From Anabaena azotica FACHB-119 (GTDB taxonomy: Bacteria > Cyanobacteriota > Cyanobacteriia > Cyanobacteriales > Nostocaceae), in assembly GCF_014697625.1 (NCBI RefSeq), contig NZ_JACJSG010000035.1, forward strand, positions 1 through 64,000: a stretch of DNA of 64,000 nucleotides, read 5' to 3'. Below, piece by piece: positions 17,827 to 26,681 of the stretch. How positions within the stretch are numbered: position 1 is the stretch's first letter; every line of letters begins with the position of its first letter. A program made the translations under genes and the position numbers. The notes under the pieces are model-generated. The model saw only the letters and a list, made by a program, of their open reading frames with translations. It did not search any database and was not told where the DNA came from.

Positions 17827-18618
17827 TTACCCTATACGGGCTAAAACATAGTCACGGGTGCGAGAATCGTTAGGGCTGTTAAACATTTTCTTTGTTAAAC
17901 CAAATTCAACCAACCGACCAATCCGATTTTCATTAAAGTTAAAGAAAGCTGTAAAATCTGAGACGCGGACAACTTGAGGTAAGTTGTGGCTAACTATAAC
18001 TATTGTCAATTCAGAACGAAAACGTAAACTTTGAATTAAGTTTTCTACCTTCATACTAGCTGTAGGATCAAGACCAAAGCAAGGTTCATCCATTAATAGA
18101 ACTTTTGGCTTAACAGCTAAAGCACGCGCAATACAGAGTCGCTGTTGTTGACCAATAGAAAGGTCTAACGCTGATTTATATATTTTATGTTTGACTTCAT
18201 CCCAAATATCAGCGTCTTTAAGTGCAGCTTCGACAATTTCATCTATCTCTACTTTTGGTCGCCAACCAACTATTTTAACTCCATAGGCAACGTTATCATA
18301 AACGCTCATGGGGAAAATATTGGGTTTGGAATATACAATACTTACTTGTCGGCGAAGCCGATTCAAATTAACTCGACGCTCATAAATATTTTGATTATAA
18401 AATTCTACTCTGCCTTCAACTTGCACTTGGGTTTCTAATTCATTCATGCGATTGAGGCATTTGATAAAGGTAGATTTTCCACAACCACTAGGGCCAATAA
18501 TTGCCGTTACCTTACTTTCATAGATATCCATAGACACCTCTTCCAGAATTTTTTGGGTGTCATAAGAAAAGCTGAGGTTTTTGACTCTGATTGCTGGAAT
18601 TAGTTTATTCATGCTCAA
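17827..18618 (-). CDS. Divergent PstB-like ABC ATPase (phosphate transport paralogue)
   Basis: 263 residues, clearly derived from PstB: Walker A GPSGCGKST (42-50), Walker B LLMDEP (174-179) and switch His211. Two conserved elements are altered. The Q-loop Gln is replaced by Ser97 (VYSKPNIFPM where the neighbour has VFQRPNPFPM) and the signature is LSIGQ (153-157) instead of LSGGQ. Position downstream of pstSCAB resembles the pstB duplication known from Synechocystis operons. Flanking MITEs separate it from pstB. It may still bind ATP but with altered coupling or in a heterodimer with PstB; that is inference. Confidence 0.85.
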   Translation of the reverse strand: MSMNKLIPAIRVKNLSFSYDTQKILEEVSMDIYESKVTAIIGPSGCGKSTFIKCLNRMNELETQVQVEGRVEFYNQNIYERRVNLNRLRRQVSIVYSKPNIFPMSVYDNVAYGVKIVGWRPKVEIDEIVEAALKDADIWDEVKHKIYKSALDLSIGQQQRLCIARALAVKPKVLLMDEPCFGLDPTASMKVENLIQSLRFRSELTIVIVSHNLPQVVRVSDFTAFFNFNENRIGRLVEFGLTKKMFNSPNDSRTRDYVLARIG

Positions 18619-19174
18619 AAAGGTTTACCAAAAATATTGACTTGACAAAGTAGTAAAAATCAGTTCTGCTGTTTCACGGTTTGTGAAGCCAATATTGAAT
18701 AATCATGGTTTCCAATCAGGAATACCAAAATATATTCATTTATAGCTAAGTAGCAGTATTTTTTAGAAAAATATTTGCATCAAAGTTCTTCTCCTCATCA
18801 AATAAATGTGGTATGATATCAGATAGTCAAAATCAAGCAATTACTACGTTGGGCAAATTTTTACTTACTTATGAGTTGAATGTGAGGTAATGTTTAGTTC
18901 ATAGGTTCAAATTTGTCTACTGTTGTACTCTAAGATCAGGAAACACAATACCTCTGTTGAGTATACGCGCCAAAATACAGTGTATACATCGAGTAAATGT
19001 AGTTTTTATTGTGGGAAAAGGAAAGAAAACTAACTAAAAATCGAATATATGACACACTACTGGTGTAGTAAATTATATACTCTTCCAAGTCTTAATTTTA
19101 CACGATATATAACAACTACTATTTAATTATATGTATCAAAAATTTTAATCAAAAGTTCTATCTGTCGGTTTAAT

Positions 19175-19200
19175 GTACCAAGACTGTATAGTCTTGGTAC
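19175..19200. terminator. Perfect 11-bp inverted repeat
   Basis: GTACCAAGACT (19175-19185), 4-nt loop, AGTCTTGGTAC (19190-19200). No strong T-run on the minus strand, so terminator function for the pst operon is only possible; a protein-binding site is the alternative. Confidence 0.4.
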
Positions 19201-19242
19201 GTAAGGTTTTTGGCTAATAAATTTGTATATTCTTAGAAAATC

Positions 19243-19364
19243 AGGACTTACGCAAGTGTCACAATTGCTGGTTGGTGCGTGACGCTACAAGTCTCATGAC
19301 TACGTTCAAATATTATCGCCAGTCACACACCCTACAGAAAAAATCTGCCAGTTGCGTAAGTCCT
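19243..19364. mobile_element. 122-bp MITE, copy B, upstream of pstB paralogue
   Basis: Same ends and interior as the copy at 17653-17774, in direct orientation. Together they form direct repeats flanking a 1.5-kb segment carrying the pstB paralogue. Confidence 0.85.
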
Positions 19365-19468
19365 AAAAATTTATGTAATTAATCATTATGAAGCGCTTAT
19401 ACAGGATTAATTACAACCTTGATTTGTTATCCTGGCTCATGCTGATATGTAAAATTGGCGACAAGCTT

Positions 19469-20251
19469 TTAACCAAAACGTCCTGAAACATAGTCACGAG
19501 TGCGGGGGTCGATGGGGTTGCCGAAGATTTGAGTTGTTGCACCAAATTCGACCATTTGACCAATGCGACTCTCATCAGTGCTAAAAAAAGCGGTGAAATC
19601 GGAGACGCGGGTTGCTTGCTGCATATTATGAGTAACGATCGCGATCGTCAATTCTGAGCGTAAACTATGGATTAGTTCTTCAACTTTCATCGTCGCGATG
19701 GGGTCAAGTGCAGAACAAGGCTCGTCCATTAACAGGACTTTTGGTTTAATTGCTAAAGCACGCGCAATACAAAGCCGTTGTTGTTGACCTCCAGACAGTC
19801 CTAAAGCTGATTTATGGAGTTTATCTTTCACTTCATGCCATAAAGCAGCGCCTTTAAGTGCAGATTCGACAATTTCATCTAAGTCTGCTTGCGGTACTCC
19901 ACCCGATATTCTCACACCGTAAGCGACATTTTCATAAATGCTCATGGGAAATGGGTTTGGTCTTTGAAAAACCATGCCAATTTGGCGGCGTAGTCTATTA
20001 ATATTGATACGCGGGTCATAAATGTTTTGACCGAAGAAATCGACAATTCCCTCTACCTTGACAGGGCCTTCTAATTCACTGATGCGATTGAGGGTTTTGA
20101 TAAAGGTCGATTTACCACAACCACTAGGGCCAATAATTGCAGTTACTTGATTTTGGTAAATATCCATTGAAATTCCTTCAATGGCTTTTGAGGTGTTGTA
20201 ATAAAAGCTGAGGTTTTTAACTTTAATTGCGGGGATTAATTGTTGACTCAT
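19469..20251 (-). CDS. pstB: Phosphate ABC transporter ATP-binding protein PstB
   Basis: 260 residues with all ABC motifs intact: Walker A GPSGCGKST, Q-loop VFQRPNPFPMSIYENVAYG (PstB-specific), signature LSGGQQQRLCIARAL, Walker B VLLMDEP and switch VTHNMQQ. It energises PstC-PstA for high-affinity phosphate import. It lies 140 bp downstream of pstA on the same strand and is probably expressed from the Pho-box promoter at pstS. Confidence 0.96.
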   Translation of the reverse strand: MSQQLIPAIKVKNLSFYYNTSKAIEGISMDIYQNQVTAIIGPSGCGKSTFIKTLNRISELEGPVKVEGIVDFFGQNIYDPRININRLRRQIGMVFQRPNPFPMSIYENVAYGVRISGGVPQADLDEIVESALKGAALWHEVKDKLHKSALGLSGGQQQRLCIARALAIKPKVLLMDEPCSALDPIATMKVEELIHSLRSELTIAIVTHNMQQATRVSDFTAFFSTDESRIGQMVEFGATTQIFGNPIDPRTRDYVSGRFG

Positions 20252-20390
20252 GATAATTGGTTAGGTCGGTGTCAGTAATTGACGTTGTTAGTTGGTAAGT
20301 ATCTTAGAGGCTAGGGGTTAGATATAACATTTTTTATCGCCTCGTTGTGGGATAGAATATTAGTTTTTTGTGTGAACTTCTAGGTTGCTT

Positions 20391-21272
20391 TTATTTAATC
20401 TTTTTCTTACGAGTAAATAAACGAGAAAGTAAGCTAACACTCAAAACTAAACCGAGTAAAACTATAGATGTTGTCCAGACTAGCTGGTTTCTTTCGGGGT
20501 CGGGGTCATTGTAGAGGTTATAAATTAAGACTGGTAAGGAAGCTGTAGGGCCGAATAATCCGGCTGACCAATCTAGACTAAACAAAGCTGTGAAAATTAG
20601 GGGTGCTGTTTCGCCAGCAGCACGGGCGACAGCTAGTAATATACCTGTGGTAATTGTGGGTATAGCCGCAGTAACAACGACACGAAAAGTAGTTTGAAAA
20701 CGTGTCCCGCCTAAAGCGGCTGAGGCGAGGCGTTGGTCGATGGGAACGAGTTTTAAGGCTTCTTCTGTGGTTAAGGCGATGATGGGTAACATGATTGTGG
20801 CTAAGGCAAATCCACCTGCGATCGCACTAAATCCTTTAGTCGCCAAAACTATTAAACCATAAGCGAATATCCCCACCACAATCGAAGGCACACCTGTAAG
20901 GATACTGATAATAAAACGGACAAAACGAGCTAAGGGACTAGTTTGTCCAAATTCGGCTAAGAATATACCTGTGAATAAACCTACAGGAATACTAAAAACT
21001 GAACCAATAGCTACAACTGTAATTGTTCCTAAAATGGCGTTACCAAATCCGTTGTCAATTACCGATTTAACAAACATTTCTGGTTTTAAACCAACAATTC
21101 CACGGGAAATAATTTCCCAAATAATTGAGAATAAAGGAATCAAAGCTAAAGCCGAGAATGCAAATGCGATCGCATTCATGCCATAAGTAAATAACAGTCT
21201 TCTTGGTGGTAGAGGTCTGATTAATTCTGATGCTACGGCTTTATCTATTTCTGATGGTTGATAATTACTCAT
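20391..21272 (-). CDS. pstA: Phosphate ABC transporter permease PstA
   Basis: 293 residues with about six membrane helices. It has the permease coupling (EAA) loop region EEALKLVPIDQRLASAALGGTRFQTTFRVVV and the PstA-type PVGLFTGIFLAEFG and LTGVPSIVVGIFAYG segments. Pairs with PstC in the inner membrane. Between pstC and pstA lie about 90 bp containing TGATAAC repeats. Confidence 0.95.
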   Translation of the reverse strand: MSNYQPSEIDKAVASELIRPLPPRRLLFTYGMNAIAFAFSALALIPLFSIIWEIISRGIVGLKPEMFVKSVIDNGFGNAILGTITVVAIGSVFSIPVGLFTGIFLAEFGQTSPLARFVRFIISILTGVPSIVVGIFAYGLIVLATKGFSAIAGGFALATIMLPIIALTTEEALKLVPIDQRLASAALGGTRFQTTFRVVVTAAIPTITTGILLAVARAAGETAPLIFTALFSLDWSAGLFGPTASLPVLIYNLYNDPDPERNQLVWTTSIVLLGLVLSVSLLSRLFTRKKKIK

Positions 21273-21324
21273 ATTTAGAGGCGCTTAGGTGAGAGGTTAG
21301 AGAATATGAAGGAGGAGAGAAACC

Positions 21325-21358
21325 ACTGATAACTGATAACTGATAACTGATAACTGTT
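21325..21358. repeat. TGATAAC heptamer array between pstA and pstC
   Basis: About four and a half ACTGATA units end two bases before the pstC stop codon, inside what should be one transcript. Confidence 0.85.
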
Positions 21359-21360
21359 AA

Positions 21361-22335
21361 CTACCTATTTCTCCTACCAACCCACTGCACTAATAACCTT
21401 GCGCCAATGTTTACAACTAATGTAACAGCAAATAATATTAAACCTAGATAACATAAAGCACCAATATGTAACCCTGGTTGAGCTTCGGCAAATTCATTAG
21501 CTAAAACAGCCGGAATTGTATATGCTGGATCGAGTAGGGATGCACTAATTTGGGCTGAGTTGCCTATTACCATAGTCACAGCCATTGTTTCGCCTAAAGC
21601 CCTTCCTAGAGCGAGCATGGCTGCACTGACAATTCCTGAGAATCCAGCAGGTAATAATACCCTAAAAATTGTTTCCCAGCGAGTACTACCCAAGGCCATA
21701 GAAGCACTGCGTAATTCTTTAGGTATGGCGAGTAATACATCACGAGTAATTGCGGCCATTGTTGGCAATATCATAATGGCAAGAATAATTCCCGCAGTTA
21801 GCATATTCGTACCGACGGGAAATTCTGAATTAAATATTGGGAGCCATTTGAAATTACTTGCTAACCACTGTTGAAGCGGTTCTAAAACCGGAATAAAAAC
21901 GAAAATTCCCCACAAACCAATGATGACGCTGGGGATAGCAGCAATTAATTCAATGACAAATGCTAATGTTGTTTGGATTGATGGAGGAAGGAATTTTTCA
22001 CTTGTCACCAAGGCTACTGCTATACTCACAGGCACAGTTAAGATGATAGCGATCGCACTACTTACCAAAGTGCCGTAAATATAGGGTAATGCGCCAAAAA
22101 TTTCATTAGCTGTATCCCAATCTTTTCCCCAAATAAAACTCAGCCCAAACTTCTCTATGGCTGGTTTGGCTTCTTGGAAAATAATCCAACTCATGACGAA
22201 TAATACAGCTACGGCGATCGCGGCAAAGGTATAAACTAACCATGTGAATCCTTTGTCTAACCAAAAATTTTTGCCGTCGTTAGCTGTTAATCCGAGATTT
22301 TCATGATCAAAACCGGGTGGCGATAAATCTGTCAT
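21361..22335 (-). CDS. pstC: Phosphate ABC transporter permease PstC
   Basis: 324 residues with six or more membrane helices, WGKDWDTANEIFGALPYIYGTLVSS and the coupling loop RDVLLAIPKELRSASMALGSTRWETIFRVLLP. Membrane partner of PstA. It is separated from pstS by a 243-bp spacer that contains a MITE-like element. Confidence 0.95.
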   Translation of the reverse strand: MTDLSPPGFDHENLGLTANDGKNFWLDKGFTWLVYTFAAIAVAVLFVMSWIIFQEAKPAIEKFGLSFIWGKDWDTANEIFGALPYIYGTLVSSAIAIILTVPVSIAVALVTSEKFLPPSIQTTLAFVIELIAAIPSVIIGLWGIFVFIPVLEPLQQWLASNFKWLPIFNSEFPVGTNMLTAGIILAIMILPTMAAITRDVLLAIPKELRSASMALGSTRWETIFRVLLPAGFSGIVSAAMLALGRALGETMAVTMVIGNSAQISASLLDPAYTIPAVLANEFAEAQPGLHIGALCYLGLILFAVTLVVNIGARLLVQWVGRRNR

Positions 22336-22430
22336 GCAAATTCAGCAATTACATTATTCAATATTTATACTCGTAAGGGTGGACAAATAGCCCACCCAAC
22401 TCAGAAAAGCTAGTGTCAGAACACCAGATC

Positions 22431-22573
22431 AGGACTTACGCATCGAAGTTTTCTGTTGAGGCAGGGTGTAAGGGTGTAAGGGTGTAAGGGTTTGAAAGAT
22501 TTACACCCCTATACCCCTATACCCCCACACCCTTGCCCAAACGCTTGATTTTTCGTTTTTATGCGTAAGTTTT
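22431..22573. mobile_element. Degenerate MITE with minisatellite core, between pstS and pstC
   Basis: Imperfect ends AGGACTTACGCAT (22431-22443) and ATGCGTAAGTTTT (22561-22573) enclose AGGGTGTA units and complementary CCCTATA/ACACCC units, so the core can fold into a long hairpin. It lies six bases after the pstS stop and could reduce readthrough into pstC. Confidence 0.65.
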
Positions 22574-22578
22574 ACAGA

Positions 22579-23622
22579 TTATGGTTTGACATTGCTATTA
22601 ACTGTTTGCAACACACGATTAGCAACAGAAGCGGGGATTCTGGTGTAATTCAGGTCATCGTTAAATTGTTGACCGTCTTTTAACACCCAATTAATCCATT
22701 TCTTCACAGCTTGAGATTTGGCAGCATCTGCATACTGTCTATAAACCATCATCCAGGTGAGTCCCACAATAGGATAACCTTGTCCGGGATCTCCTACAAA
22801 AGTACGGAAGTTATCAGGGAAACTTACGGTTGATAGTGCAGCATTAGCTGTTTGCAGAGAAGGAGCAACAAATTCTCCTTTTTTATTTTGGATTTGTGCT
22901 GATCTGAGGTTATTTTTGGCTGCGTAGGCATATTCAACATAGCCTATAGAGCCTGGAGTACGAGCTACTAATGCTGCTACACCAGGGTTTCCTTTACCTC
23001 TGAGAACGTTGGGTAAAGTCCATTTGGGCGCAGTGTTAGCGCCAATTCTGCCTCGGAAATAAGGGCTAATAGCACTTAAATGGTTGGTGAAAATGAAGGT
23101 AGTACCACTACTATCAGCACGGACAGCAAATCTAATTGGTTGGCTTGGTAGGTTTACACCAGGGTTGTCAGCTTTAATTTTGGGATCGTTCCAATTAGTA
23201 ATTTGACCAGAAAAAATGGCTGGTAATGTACCACGGGATAAGCGGAGATTATTCACACCGGGAACATTGTAAACCACCGAAACAGCACCACCTGCTGTAG
23301 GCACAAGAATCACGCCATTCTTGACTTTAGCTATTTCTGCATCGGTCATTGCGGCATCACTTCCGCCGAAGTCAACAGTTCCAGCAATTGTTTGACGAAT
23401 ACCACCACCACTACCAATTCCTTGATAGTTAATTTTCAGTTCTGGATGTTTCTTTCTAACTTCACGCGCATACCGTTCATACAGTGGAGCAGGAAAAGTT
23501 GCGCCTGCACCGTTGAGAGTTTGGGCTTGAGCGATCGCACCAAAAAGAGGAGTAACGGCAACAGCAGATGTTACCACAGCAGTAGTAAATACACGCTGTA
23601 AAGCGGTGGCAGAAAAATTCAT
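22579..23622 (-). CDS. pstS: Phosphate-binding protein PstS
   Basis: 347 residues with an N-terminal signal peptide (hydrophobic stretch to about AIAQAQ, residue 34) and no lipobox Cys, so a soluble periplasmic protein. The mature part starts LNGAGATFPAPLYERYA and has the phosphate-site segments GSGGGIRQT, DFGGSDAAM and RADSSGTTFIF. First gene of the operon, with a triple Pho box about 75-105 bp upstream of the ATG, so phosphate-starvation control by SphR/PhoB is expected. Confidence 0.96.
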   Translation of the reverse strand: MNFSATALQRVFTTAVVTSAVAVTPLFGAIAQAQTLNGAGATFPAPLYERYAREVRKKHPELKINYQGIGSGGGIRQTIAGTVDFGGSDAAMTDAEIAKVKNGVILVPTAGGAVSVVYNVPGVNNLRLSRGTLPAIFSGQITNWNDPKIKADNPGVNLPSQPIRFAVRADSSGTTFIFTNHLSAISPYFRGRIGANTAPKWTLPNVLRGKGNPGVAALVARTPGSIGYVEYAYAAKNNLRSAQIQNKKGEFVAPSLQTANAALSTVSFPDNFRTFVGDPGQGYPIVGLTWMMVYRQYADAAKSQAVKKWINWVLKDGQQFNDDLNYTRIPASVANRVLQTVNSNVKP

Positions 23623-23696
23623 ATTACCTCGGAATTTAGAGATTACTTGCAGCGTTCATCACAGCATGACTATGTTAGTTTTATTACTTTTTAAAT

Positions 23697-23726
23697 AGGT
23701 TAAAAATAGGTTAATTAAAAGTTAAG
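23697..23726 (-). promoter_or_regulatory. Cyanobacterial Pho box (three 8-bp repeats)
   Basis: On the minus strand, CTTAACTT, ATTAACCT and TTTAACCT follow each other with exactly 3-bp spacers (23719-23726, 23708-23715, 23697-23704). This matches the known cyanobacterial Pho box (PyTTAAPyPy(T/A) repeated three times every 11 bp), bound by SphR. Confidence 0.9.
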
Positions 23727-23847
23727 ATGTATTTAAATCTATGAATTTAATCTTCATTACTTTTCAATAAACTTTAAAATAGAAGTTGATGGAGTAATAA
23801 TTATTTAAACTTAAAATTCCGGTAAACAAAGTCAAGAATCAACTATT

Positions 23848-23928
23848 TTAAATAATTACAATAAATAAACCCAGCAGGAAGTAACTCAGCAGTCCACCTG
23901 CCAGGAAGGCACGGTATATTCTCGCCAT
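23848..23928 (-). CDS. Possible 26-residue single-span membrane peptide
   Basis: A short minus-strand frame starts MARIYRAFLAGG and continues as an uninterrupted hydrophobic helix to the C-terminal IVII before TAA. Arg residues before the helix suggest N-in topology. The coding stretch is richer in GC than its surroundings. Size and build fit the small subunits common in photosynthetic membranes, but I do not recognise it and there is no clear Shine-Dalgarno. Confidence 0.35.
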   Translation of the reverse strand: MARIYRAFLAGGLLSYFLLGLFIVII

Positions 23929-24258
23929 GTTTGATCGGGGTAGTGCTTATTTATTAGAAATAATGCCTATCCGTAATCACAATAGCTGAATTGCTAATCA
24001 CCCAGGGTTAAGGAAATTCAGTTATATGGTTAATTTAAAGTTAAAAATTGGGGTAGTCAGTAGTCCATTGCGGAGCATGGCTAAGAGGTGCGTAACAACA
24101 TCCTTTTAGAACTTCTGTGCTGCAACCAGGGGAGATATCAACTCTAGGGTTAATATTTCTTTATAACCCCAGAAAGAGGTAGACAATGTTACTCGTGTGG
24201 AAACTTAGATATTAAAGGTGGAAAAATTCACACCTTTGCTTTAGTCACTGAAGGTTCC
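23929..24258. other. Intergenic region upstream of heme-oxygenase-like gene
   Basis: No gene seen. GGTTAAT-TTA-AAGTTAAA at about 24028-24047 looks like two weak Pho-box-like half sites spaced as in a Pho box. No third repeat, so only a hint. Confidence 0.35.
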
Positions 24259-25362
24259 ATGCAAAGCAATTTAGTCATGTTCCCAATTGTTGAGCTGGCA
24301 AGGCAGAGTCAGCCGGTAAAGAAAAAAAATGTTACTGAATACGACCGTGTTGAGCAGCAATTTTTATTACTTTTGGCTACTGAAGATTTAGATAATAATT
24401 TAGATCAACAAGCTGCTATTGTTAATAATTTTGCAGAGGCGGTTTCCACTGCAATTGCTGCTGCTTATGCAGCTGATAGCGATGAGTTAGCGCATCGGTT
24501 TTTGCAACGGATACTCTATCGGATTAATCGGCTGAATTTGTTTTGGTATGATGATTTGCAGCATTATACTAATGAGCGATCGCTTTATTTATCCTCCTGC
24601 CGTAATCACATTGAGGCGGCTTGGCAAAAGTGGGAACTTGCACAAGTTAATGTTGCAGCACTACAAAAATTAGATGTTAAACAAGCTTTAATTGACCGTG
24701 CTAAGGCTGATTTAGACCCGCCATTGTCAGCAGCTAGTCGTTATATCCGCGAAGAAATGAGCGAAACTGGCTACCGTCATTTGTTGGCGATCGGTTCTTT
24801 TGATGGCTTGGTGGAAGGTAGTCGTCTTTCCCGCATTTTGGGCGGTACTGCAAATGAGGTGCAGTGTACCTTGGTACGGGTACTGTTGGAAGAATATGGG
24901 AATGGGCGTTTATCCCGCAAGCACTCGACATTTTTCGCGCAGATGTTGGCTGAGTTTGGGATGAATACGGAACCGGAGGGATACTTTGATTTAGTTCCCT
25001 GGGAAGTTTTAGCTTGTGCGAACCATAACTTCTTGCTGACAGAACGCAGACGTTATTACTTGCGTTACAGTGGCGGGTTGACATACTTTGAAGTGGCTGG
25101 GCCTGCGGCTTATCGCAATTATCTTGCAGCAGCGCAAAGATTAGGATTATCGAATGCGGCGATGGGTTATTGGGAATTGCATATCAAGGAAGATGAACGC
25201 CACGGACGTTGGATGTTGGATGACGTGGCTTTACCTTTGGCGGAACGTTACCCCAATGAGGCGTGGGAGTTAGTTTTGGGGTACGACCAAGAGAAATTGA
25301 TGGGCGATCGCGCGGCTGAAGCTGTTGTCCGTTCCATCCGTCAAGCCGAAGCAGTTAATTAA
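24259..25362 (+). CDS. Heme-oxygenase-like (putative diiron) protein
   Basis: 367 residues, mostly helical. A predicted heme-oxygenase-like domain (about 165-350) has acidic/His positions typical of the iron-containing redox (HDO) group: LLEEYGNGR, then HNFLLTERRRYY, and WELHIKEDERHGRWMLDD near 295-315 where E, D/E and H would bind metal. Members of this superfamily oxidise or cleave small organic substrates; the substrate here is unknown. Divergent from the pst operon and monocistronic. Confidence 0.65.
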   Translation: MQSNLVMFPIVELARQSQPVKKKNVTEYDRVEQQFLLLLATEDLDNNLDQQAAIVNNFAEAVSTAIAAAYAADSDELAHRFLQRILYRINRLNLFWYDDLQHYTNERSLYLSSCRNHIEAAWQKWELAQVNVAALQKLDVKQALIDRAKADLDPPLSAASRYIREEMSETGYRHLLAIGSFDGLVEGSRLSRILGGTANEVQCTLVRVLLEEYGNGRLSRKHSTFFAQMLAEFGMNTEPEGYFDLVPWEVLACANHNFLLTERRRYYLRYSGGLTYFEVAGPAAYRNYLAAAQRLGLSNAAMGYWELHIKEDERHGRWMLDDVALPLAERYPNEAWELVLGYDQEKLMGDRAAEAVVRSIRQAEAVN

Positions 25363-25481
25363 GAGTTTTCTTATCTTGTCCTAATCACATCATTTCTTTA
25401 GTGGTAATCCATCACTAAGGGAAGATTTTTTGTCTAAATTTTCTGCAAACTAACTAAACATTAAGGTTAAAGTTAAATCTC

Positions 25482-26174
25482 ATGAAAGACATCTTCTTTT
25501 GTCCTGAAGAATCTAATTTCTACTCAAATTGTCTAGAGAATTTCATTTTGAGAAATTGTGATGATGCCGATTCCATTGTCGAATTTGGTTCAGGGGATGG
25601 TAGTCCTGTAATTAATTCATTACTCAGGAATAAATTTGATGGTTTAATACATGGCTTTGAGTTAAATACTTCTGCCTGGAAAGCAGCAAATTTAACAATT
25701 GATGAATATCATCTCACAGATAAATATGTAGTAAATAATTCATGTTTATTTGAGTCTTATACACCCAATGCTAACTATCTCATTGCTAATCCTCCATATT
25801 TACCAGCACCAGATGATGAAATTTATATGCCCTTATTATTTGGCGGTGAAGATGGTGCAACTATTACCAATGAGCTTTTATCTTTAGGCTACGAAAATGT
25901 CTTACTTTTAGTTTCCAGTTTCTCTAATCCTCTAAGTACCATTGAACAAGCACAGGAACATGGATATAACATTAGTAATTTCGTAATTCTCCCGTTAAAG
26001 TTTGGTTACTATAGCTCAGAACCAAAAGTAAAAAACCATATAGAAGAATTGCGAAAACATAACATGGCATTCTATTCTGGAGACTATTATTTCTTAGCTG
26101 GTGTTCTATTTCAACAAGACAAATCTACAGTTGATTTGTCTAAAGAGTTAACCCAAGTTATGACCAGTTTGTAA
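25482..26174 (+). CDS. Class I SAM-dependent methyltransferase-like protein
   Basis: 230 residues. Motif I reads VEFGSGDGSPVINSLL (about 34-49) and motif IV is NPPYLPAPDDE (about 103-113). NPPY is typical of N5-glutamine or adenine methyltransferases. The protein is small and has no recognition domain, so a PrmC/HemK-like or small-molecule role is more likely than restriction-modification. Substrate unknown. Single gene. Confidence 0.7.
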   Translation: MKDIFFCPEESNFYSNCLENFILRNCDDADSIVEFGSGDGSPVINSLLRNKFDGLIHGFELNTSAWKAANLTIDEYHLTDKYVVNNSCLFESYTPNANYLIANPPYLPAPDDEIYMPLLFGGEDGATITNELLSLGYENVLLLVSSFSNPLSTIEQAQEHGYNISNFVILPLKFGYYSSEPKVKNHIEELRKHNMAFYSGDYYFLAGVLFQQDKSTVDLSKELTQVMTSL

Positions 26175-26681
26175 GATAAGCTGAAAATCACTGAGGAAAA
26201 ATGATGGTGGTCGAAGCGTTTACCCATGTGCCGACCAAAATTTGGTAAACCGAAGATAGCAAGTTGATTAAAAAATGATACAATCTTACACTAACTTGAT
26301 CAGTTAACTGGGCGATCGCCTAACTCTCAAGAAACATAGGCTACAGAAAGAAGAACATAGGGAATAGTTGTGTTTCTTCTATATTTTGCGGGAGCGTTCA
26401 TCGCGCCCGTGGTAGGCTACCGGCTTCTTATTGACCAAATAACGGGCTGAAAAGCTAATTATATCGTAGGGTGGGCATTGCCCACCAAGTAGTTATTGAG
26501 AAGGTGCAAGATTTGAGCTAAGATGGGGCATATTTTATCGCCTTTGTTAGGGTAAGCTGATGATCAATTATTACAGTTTAAATAATTGATACATAAATGA
26601 CGTTATTGATAGGTATTTTGAGGGTATACTAACTTATTCCGCATCTCCTATTCCTTCTTAAGGGCAAAGTTAGACTCTCTC
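26175..26681. other. Intergenic region with dispersed palindromic repeat
   Basis: No gene seen. It contains GGTGGGCATTGCCCACC (26470-26486) followed by TTATTGAGAAGGTGCAAGAT, a dispersed repeat with a close copy at 31398-31440. The AT-rich end before the next gene likely holds its promoter. Confidence 0.6.
26470..26486. repeat. GGTGGGCATTGCCCACC dispersed palindrome
   Basis: An 8-bp-arm palindrome preceded by GTAG. The same 17 bp occur at 31398-31414 and 53788-53804, and diverged forms near 12135 and 22381. Confidence 0.8.

Larger units (their letters stand above)
18619..19468. other. 850-bp non-coding gap within the pst cluster
   Basis: AT-rich, without a credible ORF. It holds a perfect 11-bp hairpin (19175-19200) and a MITE (19243-19364). 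The gap must contain any separate promoter of the pstB paralogue, but I see no convincing Pho box in it. Confidence 0.6.
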
